A DNA stretch of 64,000 nucleotides, from NCBI RefSeq assembly GCF_037392515.1, contig NC_090291.1, positions 41,089,501 to 41,153,500 of the forward strand, read 5' to 3'. Position numbers and translations under genes: made by a program. The notes beneath the pieces are model-generated. The model worked only from the letters and a program-made list of their open reading frames with translations, made no database searches and was not told where the DNA came from. This DNA is from Haliotis asinina. Its lineage: Eukaryota > Mollusca > Gastropoda > Lepetellida > Haliotidae. Below, piece after piece: positions 49,001 to 61,514 of this stretch (its first letter is position 1; each line of letters starts with the position of its first letter).

Positions 49001-52000
49001 ATGAAGAGTGAGTTTAGTTTTACGCCACACTCAGCCCTATTCCAGCTATATGGCGGCGGTCTGGAAATAACCGAGTCTGGACCAGACAATCCAAGGATCA
49101 ACAGCATAAGCATTGATCTACACAACTGAGATATGTTGGCATGCATCACACAAATCAATGAGACTGACCACCCAATCCCAATAGTCACCTCTTATGACAA
49201 ACATAGTTGCCTTTTGTGGCAAGCATGGGATGCTAAAGACCTTTTCTAACCTGTACCTTCAAGGGTCAAAACATGAAGAAGACATCATGAAGAAGGCACA
49301 ATCATTACCACCAAACAGTCATTAAAACCTATCATAGCACTGACACATGGTCAGGAAAGTTTGCAAGTTTAAGCTTCTAGTTCTTGAACTAAGGCACTGT
49401 AAGTACATGTTTGTTGCTGAAAAACACCCAGCAATAACTCAGCTATATTAAAGCAGCTTGTCCTTAGACATATAGACCATAAATCAAATGACTGACATGA
49501 TATTCAAAACTTTGATACGATGACATGAAACGCCAAGTGAACCTGACCACCCAATCCTTTTGGTTGTCTGTGAAAACAAATATTGGTTGTAAACCATCTC
49601 TAATAAAGATCGAGACTGGGATCTTCCAGTAAGCTACTGACCAGGAAGAGAATCTTGGCCTTCTCCTTCTCGGAGTCGGAACTCTGTAGCTTGCCCTGCT
49701 GGAAGCTGGACTGTACCAGGTTGTAGGCCTGTTGTAGGTCGAAGCCGGAAGGGAAGCCTGAGCGAAGCCGTGAATACAACACCTCCCGGAAGTCCTGCTC
49801 CAACAGTGTACACGCATGGTTCAACATCGCACATACGCCATCTACACTGGAGCTGGAGATGGTGCGTCTGTAGTGTAGAAAATATACTGTTATCACAATC
49901 TGATTAAACATAATCACAATCTGTAGTGTAGAAAATATACTCTTAACACAATCTGACAGGGCACAATCACAATCTGTAGTGTAGACAATATACTGTTATC
50001 ACAATTTGAAAGGGCACAATCACAATCTACAGTGTAGAAAATATACTGTTATCACAATCTGATTGAACACAATCACAATCCGTAGTGTAGAAAATATACT
50101 ATTATTACAATCTGATTGAACACAATCACAATCCGTAGTGTAGAAAATATACTATTATCACAATCTGATTAGACACAATCACAATCTGTAGTGGAGAAAA
50201 TATACTGTTAAAAGGTTATCACAATCTGACTGGGCTCTATCAAAATTTTATTGACTTGAGCACAAATGTGTCCTAGAAGGATGATGAAACTGTATTTGTT
50301 TATTGTGAACTGATGATTCAATTTTCTGCCAATTCTTTCAGCAATATTTCCAGCTACCTTAAACTGTCTATCAGGAATGACCTTCAAATCAGCCACTGAT
50401 CATACTGATGCGAGGGATACACACCTGACACTTTTCTTGACTATGAAGAAAGCATCATCCACCATGCTGGAGGTCTGAGCTCCATCCTCCAGGGTGTCCA
50501 TGTTGACAGCCTGCAACATGGAAGTACTCACTGTACACACATCAGAACAGATTCTATCCCGAAACACTCCCACCTGGGTTATCTCCCTTCATATTTCTCC
50601 ACCTCATACATGGAATTAACCCATGACCCCCATCTTATGTGCAATAATGGTAAACTCCCATGGCATATGTGTGATTCGAAAACTCTCTCTCTTAATGTAG
50701 ACGTGCATTTTGAAAGCTTCGGTGAAATAGACATGAAAGAACTCTTACAGCTCTGTCAGTGCAGCAGATCTCTATAGTCTTGTGCCATATAGATATGTTG
50801 GACAGGAAAAAGTATTGAAGCTTCAAGCAATTTTATATTTTTTCTGAGAAGTTGCATGTATATTCAGAATTTAGTATTTAGTGCTGTCATTTTTATCACC
50901 ATGACTTATGCTCATGTGTGTAAGGATATTTTCAAGTAGGTGATATTTACTGTGGAACTAGGGTTGATGTGTTCCGCTTCCTATGCATGGAAAATTACCC
51001 AGACGAATTGTTTTATTGTTGTTTAAAGGCTTGACTGTACCCATGTGTACATGGAATGGCTGTTGACAGCCTGGATGATTTTTAGACAAATACAAGGCAT
51101 AAGGGAAAATATTTTGGTGTTGTGTAACCCTTGGGTTCGAGCACTTTTCTGTAATTCATACTTTACATGCTTTCATACTTTACGTGTTTTCATACTTTAC
51201 ATGTTGTGTAACCACAACACCATAGATGGTATGAAGAGTTATTTCCCCTGCAAACACTAACCACACTGAGAACTTCTCAGAATGTATTTCCACATTAACA
51301 TCAATGCCTTCACAGGATGGTGTTGGGACATGTTTAAGGGTGATGACATACAGTGTATAATCAGAGTTATCTCCCCTACCTTGAGCATCATCTCTCTCAT
51401 GAAGTATTCCTCCATCATAATGTAACTGCCGATGAGCTCCTGCATCAGACGGCTGAGGTCACAGCTACTCAGATACTTGTCAAGGTCTGCACTCTCTCCT
51501 GAACAAACATTAGCACTGTGTCTAGTCTATTCAGATTATCCCTTACGAAGATTTTTGGTGGGAGGTCCCAAACAACCAACACTTGATGGGTTAAGTAGTC
51601 TGACTTTATGAACTGATAACTAGGTCATTGCGACCCACTGCATGTGACGATGTTCACAACATCAGTCACTAGATTGTTTAGAATGGACTCCAACTCCGAC
51701 TTCATTCAGAAGTGCCAAATTTTCTTATTCATTTCTCAATGGACCTTACTAATGGCATAATTCACAAAATGTTGCACAGAAGTAAAACCATACAAGCTTT
51801 TATTGCAAAGAGAATTTTGTTTCAGGTGATAGAAAATTAAAATGGAAGATGATTACAAGACTAAAAAAGAACGTTCAGTGATGGAATCAAAATTCCAAAA
51901 TATCTGATTTTTTTAACATGACAGCTGCATGAAAGGATAAGAAACTCAACTGGGTTACACAATCAGGTAATTGATATCATCAAAATCAACCTTCATAACT

Positions 52001-55000
52001 TGGGACACCATCAACCAAGACACCAAGCCTCACCAGCCAAACTTGCTACTAACTTCTAATGCAAGCGTGATTGGCTACATATCACGTCAAACCAGGATTT
52101 TCACGGCACAATTTGCTAACTACTCTTTAAAGCTTAGCTGAAGTATTTTGAAGAACAACTTACGTGTTCTGTCATCTTCATCTGGAAATGCCACTTCTAA
52201 ATCAGTCTGTAAACAGATCAGAGATAAGTGAGTGTTCAAAGAAATAGAAACAGCAAAGTCTCGGGATTCGAACCAGACCTACAGAGCAGGGCTGGACTAA
52301 GGGGCACAACTCTGCACATAAACTTCTGTACAATATACTATTGAGCCATATGCCACAAGAACAGGGTGGTCCTTCTATTACCAAATTACATTTACCAGAG
52401 ATAATCAAATGACACCTTCAACAAAGGCTATGAGACAACAAGCCTCTGAGTCCTGAAGCATGTTTTCAAACCATCAATACAGATTGATTTATCCTACAGA
52501 TTGATGAAGGTAATATATCACCATGGCTCTCCTCTTGATGAAGCGGAGATACAGCTCAGCCCGCGTACTGATGAGCACAACCTCAGACAGCAGCACATCC
52601 AGGTCTTTGGGTTCCAATCTGGAGCATCAACATAGCATCAACATCAAAACATGGTGGACATGGATGGTGAATGCAGGATGGTGAAATATATTCCGCACAA
52701 AAGTGAGGCCCTACCCAACACTAATGTGTTTCCTGACACTTAAGAACAATGTACATAACCAGTTCTATTGTGTACACATACTAAACTCCAACATGTATAC
52801 AGTTCTTATATGTATATATATGCAGATATTGTGATTGCGTGCACATACATATATATCAGCAATTGAGCAGTACTTACTTCTCTGTAGAGGTTTGTTTCTG
52901 GATCATCAAACTCTGCTGAACCTGCCGCACCTGAAGATAGACCAGGACGGATCAGTACCTCCCAACACTCCACTCCACTATGAAACACGACATCCATGCA
53001 ACATCACATCAGGTGTGTCTACTGTCACATATGTTCACCAAGGTTGACGCTTCAGGAAATAATTCTTTCCCACACAGGTGTTACATATCCTGACTGTTAC
53101 ACAACATTAAGCAATTCCACAAGTTTCCATGGTAACTGCACATGTCTTGTCTCCTACATTACCTGGAACCCCCTGTTTACAAACTTTGTAACTATTTTAT
53201 ACAGCCATCAAATATATCCATATCGATACTAACAAGATATACTGAAATAATTAATGTTTCAGAAAACCCACAACAAGCAGCTGTCTATCCACCAATAATC
53301 ATCTAATGGCCAGGATAAGTCCCAATGTACCAACCTATGTACCTGTAAGATAGCGAGTTTTACAGCATTCAACTTCTTTACTATGATGAACAGCGATGAA
53401 GCCGGGATTAAACTGAATGGACATAGGGCAAATGGAAGGTTGTAGATAAAATCACTAATAAATGAACTCAACAGACATTGATAAATCAAGGTCAAAACAA
53501 ACAAATAGAAGCCAAAATAAATTAGGTGTGAGTAAGCATATACTCAAAAACGTGAGTCCCATAATAAAGAAGTTGATATCCATAAAAAAAATCTCCTTTT
53601 ATCCCTTCTAAATGCTATTCAAAGACCTACTTACCTACCTTCATATACACACTAATAACTGTCTTCATATAAATGTTCAAAATTGTCTTATCCTTCCCTG
53701 CCTACAAATCTGTACTAAATGTTCCTAACTGCCCCAGGCCTGCATCACTTCAGGCTTTCCTCAAACATTTTGCTGGCATGCCATAACATAACATAATACT
53801 GTAAACAGCAGCATTTAACACAACGAATTCCCAGTATCATCTCACATTGCCCTATACAGATCTGAAGGCCCCACCTTGTGTTCATGTTCCCTCTTTGACT
53901 TGAACTGTTCCACAATTTTCCTCGACTGCCGATCACACTCCTTCTGCAGGATCTTCAGCAGGATCAGTAGCTTCCCAGGACCTGGAAACAGCACCAAGAT
54001 AACAGATATGTTACATCTCCTCACAATATGCAGAACACAGTATCTGTTAACACATCAGCTATCAACTAAGGTATAAGGGAAAGTTCAACTGCAATGGAGT
54101 CTAATGGATCCATACCATGGTGTCTTATGTAACACCAGGTGTTGTGGTCTAAAACAATTGTTCCAAACATAAAATAGTTATCTTTTATGAAATGACCAAG
54201 TTTAGCTTTATGCAGCACTCAGCAATATTCCATCTATATGGTTTCAGTCTGTAAATAATCGCATCTGGACCTAACAATCCAGTGATCAACTGCATAAGCA
54301 TCGATCTGCACAATTTGGAACAGATGACATGTGTCAACAAGCCAGTAAGTCTGACCACCAAATCCTGTTAGTCGCCTCTTATGACAAAGATGGGTTTCTA
54401 AAGGCCAATATTCTAACCAAGGCCAATATTCCAACCCCGACCTTTACGGGCCCCTTTATAAAATGCTGTGAATGTGCATCATACTCACCATAATATGTCT
54501 CTACCAATGGCTGGTGTATCTCCACGACTCTAGCAATACTCTCAAACAGTAGCGTGATGGTGTCTGCAAACAACACCTTGGCCCTCTTGTCGTCACTGTC
54601 CATATGGAGGGCGAGCTTCATCTGGTTGTCAGCGTTCTCAGACAGCTGGGAAATAAAGTGATATATCTTAAGTCCTGTGTGGAAGTTAACAAAAACCTAT
54701 ACAACAAACTATAAGGGTGACTATATAGGGGAAAATACTATTATGATGGTGATGATACTGCATAATACTACTGCCATTGTGATAGTCCACTGCGAGTAAC
54801 TATTGCAATACTATTGCAATGGGGTTTTCTTCACTAGGGATTCTCTAAATGAAGTCATTTCCAAAAGAATGTACAGTTTATATTAAATAAATATAGTTTC
54901 AGTCTCTTTCAATAACTGACAAGACACTTGAAACCCAGATCAAGTAAACAGTATTGTTATTCACAATTTCAAACTCCAAGCCCCATGCCGTATTTGTTTA

Positions 55001-58000
55001 AGCCGTAACAGGAGCAGATAACTCTAACTAAAGTGAACGAATATGGTACTTCCTGTATTTTATTCTGTGCATTATTCAACAGAAGTCAATTAGTAACCTA
55101 TTGATAGTCACATATACTATCGATGCATCAACAGCTTTTCTTTTCTACGGTTGCTACTGAAGTCTCAACAATTGCAATCCATCAATCGTTCAATGCATCA
55201 TTACAACACCAATAACTTACCCTTTTTTCAAACTTAAAAGGACCACTATTTTAGAATGTAATAACAGCAGTCTGTTATAACCATTTTGATTAATATATAC
55301 AGGAAGGGCAAAGACTAAAAACCAGTTGGTTTTACGGGCTAATAGCAACATTCCAGTAATATGACGATGGGAACACCAGAAATGGGATTCACACATTGTA
55401 CAAATGCGAGTAATCAAGCTCAAGTCAGACAAAATGCTTCAACCAGTAGGTTACGCCATTGCCTACTTTCACGGTAAATAGTACTGTTGAAGAATTTGAT
55501 GAACTACCTTTTTAGCCAAATATTTGCCAAATTTAGTGAGTCCTTCTTCATGTTGCCCCAACAACGGGAATATTTTGAAGAACCTCTCTACAGATGCCAC
55601 ATCCTCAGAGTGGACAGCGGCATCAAACTTTGAGGTGACGATGGCCTTGAGCTTGTCCTCGGCCTCGTGAAGCAGCTTGAAGGAGATGTCCAATGTTCCA
55701 CCTGTCACAGATGTTACAGATATTCACATATTAATTTCAGTTACTCGACCTCATTCATTATAATGACAATTATAATCAACACCTACTGAAGCTTATGCAC
55801 ATGTTGGATTTATCTGGTAGGTACTGAAAAAAGATAACACTTTCAGAATATTACACTCACAGCAACATCGTGGCGAGTATACCAGAAATGGGCTTCACAC
55901 ATTGTTCCCATATGGGGAATCAATCCCACCTGAAGAACAAAGCTTTGCCCACTAGGCTACCCCAGTGTCCTTACTTGACAAAGACGTATTATAGCAAGTG
56001 TAAGGAACTAAAAACACGAGATGACATTCATATATATAAACAAATCAGTGATTACATTACTTGATATTCCTGTTTTCTCTGAGATATAGAGATATACAGT
56101 TTCTTTTATCAGTGTAAGTTCAAAAACAGCAGCAGGTATGTGTGGGAGAGTTCTAACTGTTTAATGGAGAGTATGTGAAATCACATCAACATGCTGTTAT
56201 AATAGCAGTACAATGAGTACATTTTGCCCAGTCGATTAATATAGGATTATAAAAGATTTAGAAAAAAAGGAATGGCCACATCTCTATATGTCTTAAAAAA
56301 TATGCAACGAACAGTGATGGCGCACCTTCATCATTGTCAGCACTCATTCTCAGAACTGATTCATCCAGATTACGGTAGCGATGGATATGTCCGGCTGCCT
56401 GGAACACAAGAGGAGACGAATACAGTGACAGCCATGACAACAGAAACACTTGCAGTGTAATATTCAAGCAACATCATGCAAAGGGGCACTACACGGGTTT
56501 CTTACCTTTTCATAATCCTCATTCTGAAGAGCTGTTTGTACTCCATCAGTACAAAACTTGAGATCCAGTATATCCTCTACTCGCTCTATACAGTCAGAAA
56601 CACGACTCTGAAAAATGAAAACAATCAAATTACCTAAAAGTAGACTCACTGTGAAAAGTTGCATACCCCTCCATTCTGAAAGTTTCATTCCTCGAGGTAA
56701 TCAGAGCATGTACACACACTAATCATTTTCATCATCATTTCCTGACAAGATGACATACTGTAAGCATGGCATGTATGGTTACTCAATATGGACATTGTAT
56801 TTGTTACACAGTCCTATAAATACTACCACACCTCATTCACTGCTACAACCTTAATGTATGATTTCTTCAGAGTCTGCGACTCATGAAGATCAGAGTTAAA
56901 ATTGATCTTCAGTAACCCTGCTTGTCATCAGAGGTGACTAAAGGGATCAGGAGGGCAGACTTGCTGACTTGGTTGACACGTCATCGGTTCCAAATGGTTC
57001 AGATTGATGCTCATGCTGTTGATCAGTGGATTGTCTGGTCAGACTCGATCATTTACAAACCACAGCTATATAAAGGGAATATTGCCGAGTGCGGTGAAAA
57101 AACTAAACTCACTCACTCACTGAATTTGTGCATCAAATACACATTAACACATCTCTACATACATTGAATTACTTTTATCTTTTTCACATCAAAACCTTAA
57201 TAAAACTGACAAGCACACAGTATAGCAATCACTGTACAATTTCATTGCACTGACTTCAGAAACCTTCTTGGTACTGCCCCAGTGATTACCTTTGCAAGGT
57301 CCAGTTTCCTGACTTTACTGCTGACGTTGTCGGCCAGTGTGGAGGTGAAGGAGATCATGCTGCTCAGCTGACGGGAGTCGGTCTCCAAGATCTGCAGGTT
57401 TGGGCTGCAGAAGAAAAAACACAGATGCTTACAACAGCAAGGAGATTATTGCCAGAAACTTAATTCAAATGATTCTGTAACTCAAATAAGCAACCCATGC
57501 TTGTGGGAAGAGATGATCTCCAATATCTGCAGGTTCAGGCTACACCTAGAAAAATACAGATGTTCACAACAACACTGTTGATTATTGACAGAAACTTAAT
57601 TTTACTGATTCTATAACTCAAACAAGCAACCCATGCTTGTAATAAGGGCAGTCTAAGTAAACTTAGCTTAAGCGTTTTTCGTTATACTCCTACACTGGAT
57701 CTAACAAAACCTAGTAGGAGATCATGTCATGTAACCTTTGAGAAACCTATGACCATCCAATCAAATGCAAGACGGCTAAACGGATTTAACAAATCAGACA
57801 ATGGCTACTGTTTAGGGTTTGGTGGGACTTACAAAGTACACCGGTCACAGATAATGATCTCTCAACAAACGAAAATCTGCATATAACACTGATATTTGAC
57901 CTGCAGCATATACACTTTTTGGTTTCAGTTGACATGGTTACCATTAGCTGACATTTCCGCATGCTAACATCCTTGAATACTGTCAAATATGCTACTTTTA

Positions 58001-61000
58001 GCGAGTGTTTATTCACTGTTGTGGCATGCTCTATTTGCATCATCCGGAAGTGATTGTAGGGAAAAGAACATTTGGAATTGTTTGGGTACAAACCTTTGCA
58101 TACGTAAAAAATCAAAAGGTATGTGCGAATGTCCACTTTCACAATTTGGTAAGCTGTGTTCTGATTGGTCAGTCTCAAAGGTTACCCAACACGACCTTCT
58201 CTTAGGTTTTGTTAGACCACAGGCAAAGTGTAGCGCAAAATGGGTTGCGCAGCAGAACGAAACTGACCAGTCTTCGTATATGCGAGCGAAGCGAGCAAAG
58301 GTTGGCAACAAACTTCCCTCGCTTCGGTCCGAAAAATATTTTTCATGTCAAAATAAAATATCGCCACCATCAAATATAGACACACATTTACTCACAGGGT
58401 TGTGCTCTCAGATTTCCAACCTCATACTTAACAATTACTCACGTGAAATATATTTTAATCAACGTTTTAAGCGCCGCTGGTGCTCTCACAGAGCGTTCTT
58501 CGCCTCCATTACCCCTGCCAGCTTCCGGTTCAGCGGAATGAAGAAACAGGTTAGGTAACTCTGAAAACACTTGTCGAGTCGCATGTCCTCCGCAAAGTTC
58601 GCAGATGACAGTCGTTGTGCAGATTAACCATGAATGAGGAGCAAAGGAACTGCATTGCTGTTGCTGAGGCAGGCCACAATCTCCTTATAACAGGACAATG
58701 CGGGACAGGAAAGACATTTACTTTGAGGTATGGATGTTTTGTTTTTAAATTTCAAGTCATCAAGTGGATTTGTCGTGAGGTGTCACGGTTTTCGTTTACA
58801 GTGAAAACAATCTCTTGCTTTGTAATAGAACTATTTTGTATTGATAAGAGTTGATCAAGAAATGAAAAGAATAGCTTTTCGTCAAATCGGTACTTAGATC
58901 ACATCGAACACTTTTTCTTAACAAGAAAAGAAATAAGTTTAATTTTACTTCATATTACGTACCAGCTGACGGCATCTGTCCCAGCGTATGGCCACATTTT
59001 ACTGTGTTTGTATTTCCCGCAAAAATAACTACTTGCGCAATTACCTCCCTTGCATTCATCCACTCGCTACGTCAGGAGTGAGCCTTTTTAGAATAACTGT
59101 TACTAAAATTCTAACAATAACCACAACATATCAGATAAATAATCTGGAACAGTTTAATGAGAAATTTGGGCAATATGATGTGTCCTCTTAATTTCTGCTT
59201 ATTCTTGTTCCTTTATTCCGCTGAACCGGAAGCTGGCAGGGGTAATGGAGGCGAAGAACGCTCTGTGAGAGCACCAGCGGCGCTTAAAACGTTGATTAAA
59301 ATATATTTCACGTGAGTAATTGTTAAGTATGAGGTTGGAAATCTGAGAGCACAACCCTGTGAGTAAATGTGTGTCTATATTTGATGGTGGCGATATTTTA
59401 TTTTGACATGAAAAATATTTTTCGGACCGAAGCGAGGGAAGTTTGTTGCCAACCTTTGCTCGCTTCGCTCGCATATACGAAGACTGGTCAGTTTCGTTCT
59501 GCTGCGCAACCCATTTTGCGCTACACTTTGCCTGTGGTTAGACCCAATGTAGAAGTGTCACAAATAACACTGAGGCTAAGTTTACTTAGACTGGTAATAA
59601 GAAATGACTAATAGGACCTGGTGAACATGTTTGCTGAATTGGTTAACACGTCAACAAATTCCAGCTGCACAGATCAAAGTGTATGATATCAATCACTTGA
59701 TTCTCTGGTCCAAATTGGATTATTTACACACTATAGTCATACAGCTGGAATATTGCTGAGCATGGGGTTAAACAAAGTAAAAACACACAAAAGTACTTGA
59801 CAATATTCAACAATCAACTGCAACAGAATGAACTTCAACAACATATACAATTTCTAAAACTCTGGTTGATTGGTTGTTACCAAGGTTACTCACAGGGCTT
59901 TGTGCAGGCCAACCATCTTGCTCTCCAGTCGAGATTGATGATCCAGCAGCCCCTTAAGCTCATCTTCAACCGTCAGCTGAAAAATGAAAACAAAAAAACT
60001 TTTTTTACGGTACACTTCTGCAGCATTATCAAGACACAATATCTGAGTGATTCTAGCAGTGTAATTTGTGGAAGTGTTCCATTTATTCATGATGAAATAT
60101 TTCACAATATATTTTTATCCCACTGTCAAGCACTTTTATTCAAAACCACTGCATCATATTGTAAAAAAGAACTTGTCATCAAAAATGTATGACAAGGCTG
60201 TGTATTGGCAAACAAACTGTATTGGAGCATATTGCAATTCAAGCACCATTATTGCAATACATATTGCAATACATTGGGAACTTAAGTGTTTGACAGTAGG
60301 TACCACTAATTGTAAATGTCGTTCTTGTTTTCTAGGTAAGTCCCTAAGAATATATCTTATGTTTCTGATAACAGCCATGTCAAAAATAATGCTAACACAA
60401 ACTGAAACAAATTCCTCAAACTGAACACAAATTGACTCTGATTGAAATCTGACAAAGTGCAATTGGCCCAATTCCTTCTTATCCTGTATAAGAAGGTAAA
60501 ATTGTTGGCCAACCTGACAAATACTTTACATCCCTGAATTTTGTAAGATTTCCTTGTGACAGGCATGTAGTGTTATATCAATATTTTTGATGTCTAATCA
60601 ATAGCCCATAGCCTTCACATTAACATCTCAAAACTCAATGCATATGTCACTTAACTTATGCAGATATTTCACTTACGATTGTTTGGAGTAGTGTTTCATA
60701 GGTATTGCCAGATCATTGGTTTTCAGACATCATATCGCAATGCCTCCTATGTCTAATGAGGGGAACTTGCATCACATGACCATTACTAATTCTTGAATGA
60801 TGGCAAGTGTTTAGGAGAATGTTATACTTTATAAGTGGTTTTTCTGTTGTACATATGATAATCAGGCATGTCCGAAAACAGGTAACACAAGGATTAGAGA
60901 ACTCTGACAATTACCCCAAAATAATCTGAGACTATTACATATTATCAAACATATTATCAAAGACTGACTAGAATCGCTAGAAATGTTTCTCTTTCAATTT

Positions 61001-61514
61001 ACAGATCCCCAGAGAGCCATGAAGCCTATTCATCTGTGTGAGTCACAATAAAGCCATGGGATGAATGTCTGCACTGACCTCTCGCCACTGATTTAACACT
61101 TCCAGTAACATCCTGCCAAATCAATCAAAACAATGATTTTTGTCGGAGCGTTTGTCTTGTAAATAATGACCCATGCAGTACTTTGACAGCATTATTGCAG
61201 TAAATGTTATCTGCCTATGACATTTGATTCTCATTACACGGCTGACACTGGTTGTTTTAAACCAAAAGTTGTCAAAAGACACGGGCCTGTTTTACGAGGA
61301 CAGTTGAACTTCTTGGCCGGCGAAACGACAGACGCGTTCATGTGACTTGACGATGTGTAGGCAGCATTAGTAAGTGCAACAATATCCATGATACATATAT
61401 TACCTCCTCCTTGCATAATTCATCGAATGCCTTTTGAATAGCTTCTAAATCTGTCAAATTTTCAACTGTATCCAACGACGTCGAGGACGTGGCATCGCCC
61501 ATGGACGTCGCCAT
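43099..61514 (-). CDS. COG4: Conserved oligomeric Golgi complex subunit 4 (COG4), complete, 22 exons, 760 aa
   Basis: A subunit of the COG tether, lobe A, on the cytosolic face of the Golgi. In human it works with syntaxin 5/Sly1 in retrograde vesicle fusion. Coding exons: 61404-61514, 59894-59976, 57290-57404, 56506-56607, 56326-56398, 55508-55701, 54489-54645, 53875-53981, 52878-52930, 52522-52618, 52164-52206, 51380-51498, 50425-50510, 49642-49867, 48788-48850, 48249-48305, 47607-47753, 46898-46981, 45728-45829, 45218-45346, 43302-43393, 43099-43141. All have GT-AG junctions and the sum is 2283 bases, frame kept throughout. Human COG4 is about 785 aa. Landmarks close to human: [121 protein letters not shown], ending EDVKRLKL. 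The N-terminus is predicted coiled coil. The start is the first ATG ([11 protein letters not shown]); a second ATG follows four codons later. Confidence 0.96.
43460..43700 (-). repeat. SINE in 5' flank of the penultimate COG4 exon
   Basis: From its tail: GAGTGAGTTAGTGACTTTAA, CACCCAGCAATATTCCAGCT and ATATGGCAGCGGTCTG; the head end is AACCCGGACCTTCATGAG. Lies in COG4 intron 20. Confidence 0.8.
44170..44720. mobile_element. pogo/Tigger-like MITE with TA target duplication
   Basis: The left end TA then CAGTCAAACCCTGTTTA and the right end CAGGGTTCGACTG then TA form inverted termini. The inner parts (TTATCCGGACGGAGAG near 44352 and CTATCCGGATGATTTTC near 44660) extend the resemblance. No transposase is seen. 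About 550 bp in COG4 intron 20. Confidence 0.75.
45010..45165 (-). repeat. tRNA-headed SINE
   Basis: Contains CATGGGCTTCACACATCATA, CCCATGTGGGGAATCAAATC and GCAACCACTGGGATACCCCC (reverse of a tRNA-like head). Adjacent to the COG4 exon at 45218. Confidence 0.7.
46310..46435. mobile_element. Foldback MITE
   Basis: Arms 46310-46352 and 46390-46435 pair (ATGGATGACAGCTTATTTGT with its partner; AACACGTTTCTGGG with CCCAGAAACGTCATGTT). Located in COG4 intron 18. Confidence 0.75.
47131..47296. mobile_element. Foldback MITE
   Basis: Arms pair through GATGAAGGAAAA, CGTTTCGGTGTAGGTACTAA and their complements around a loop near 47210. The words ATGAAAACTA flank both sides (47103 and 47290) and might be a target duplication. 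Located in COG4 intron 17. Confidence 0.75.
49005..49265 (-). repeat. SINE in COG4 intron 14
   Basis: From its tail: GAGTTTAGTTTTACGCCACA, TTCCAGCTATATGGCGGCGG; the head region is CTTTTCTAACCTGTACCTTC. A more decayed relative follows at about 49420-49565. Confidence 0.8.
49868..50220 (-). repeat. 53-bp minisatellite built on a COG4 splice acceptor
   Basis: Seven copies of a roughly 53-bp unit begin at about 49868, 49921, 49974, 50027, 50081, 50134 and 50186. On the - strand each contains ATATTTTCTACACTACAG or a close variant. The copy at 49868 is the real acceptor of the 226-base exon 49642-49867. The other copies are decoys in the intron, not followed by exon sequence. Confidence 0.88.
52250..52385 (-). 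repeat. tRNA-like SINE fragment
   Basis: GTCTCGGGATTCGAACCAGA on the + strand is the reverse of a tRNA T-arm/B box. No full tRNA fold is evident. Confidence 0.5.
54190..54455 (-). repeat. SINE in COG4 intron 7
   Basis: From its tail: TTTAGCTTTATGCAGCACTC, AGCAATATTCCATCTATATG; the head region is CCAACCCCGACCTTTACGGG. It ends about 35 bases before the exon at 54489. Confidence 0.8.
55345..55975 (-). repeat. Two tRNA-headed SINEs flanking a COG4 exon
   Basis: Copies at about 55345-55470 and 55868-55975, both with ACCAGAAATGGGATTCACAC- or ACCAGAAATGGGCTTCACAC-type sequence and a reversed tRNA-like head. The COG4 exon 55508-55701 lies between them. Confidence 0.65.
56884..57120 (+). repeat. SINE in COG4 intron 3
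   Basis: Head remnant near 56884, then CGTCATCGGTTCCAAATGGT, GATTGTCTGGTCAGACTCGA, the tail GGGAATATTGCCGAGTGCGG and ACTCACTCACT. Confidence 0.8.
57704..58212. mobile_element. MITE nested in the left arm, TA target
   Basis: Terminal inverted repeats begin ACAAAACCTAGTAGGAG / ACAAAACCTAAGAGAAGG and extend over about 45 bp, including GTAACCTTTGAGA. TA flanks both ends. Comparison with the uninterrupted right arm (GTCTAACCACAGG complement near 59530-59545) shows where it inserted. A truncated relative is at 12285-12600. Confidence 0.75.
58630..58727 (+). pseudogene. First exon of a PIF1-like helicase, stranded in the transposon
   Basis: The ATG opens [19 protein letters not shown], then [19 protein letters not shown] plus the Walker A motif GQCGTGKT is the start of a PIF1/RecD-type superfamily 1 ATPase core. 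A GTATGG donor follows directly, as if this were a first exon, but no further helicase motif (Walker B or later) is found before the right arm. The parent element presumably carried the rest, and this copy is an internally deleted, non-autonomous derivative. It sits opposite to COG4 transcription. Confidence 0.65.
59603..59790 (+). repeat. SINE next to the transposon's right end
   Basis: Degenerate copy with GGTTAACACGTCAACAAATT, GATTCTCTGGTCCAAATTGG and the tail AGCTGGAATATTGCTGAGCA. Confidence 0.65.
59977..61403. other. COG4 intron 1, no other feature seen
   Basis: AT-rich, with no supported exon. A run of ATTGCAATACATATTGCAAT lies near 60250-60275. Confidence 0.5.

Larger units (their letters stand above)
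57649..59593. mobile_element. Long-inverted-repeat DNA transposon with a PIF1-like helicase exon
   Basis: The 8-bp direct repeat GTAATAAG at 57639-57646 and 59594-59601 flanks termini CAGTCTAAGTAAACTTAG and its complement, whose tips are themselves palindromic. The arms are about 390 bp each: 57649-57703 plus 58215-58552 on the left (split by a nested MITE), 59207-59593 on the right. They look nearly identical over the inner 330 bp. The 650-bp interior begins a helicase-like ORF. An 8-bp duplication and CAG-type tips suggest hAT-like or similar integration, but no transposase is present and the superfamily is open. It lies in COG4 intron 2. Confidence 0.8.

Noticed and set aside
49868-50220. 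Regularly spaced repeats resembling a CRISPR array
   Set aside because: Eukaryotic intron; the whole 53-bp unit is repeated, with no unique spacers and no cas genes.
57989-58558. 189-codon open frame on the + strand
   Set aside because: It runs through the nested MITE and the transposon's left arm. The same frame recurs in the right arm on the other strand, as expected of inverted repeats.
57649-59593. Assignment of the helicase-bearing element to Helitrons
   Set aside because: Long inverted repeats and an apparent 8-bp target duplication are opposite to the Helitron pattern, despite the helicase fragment.
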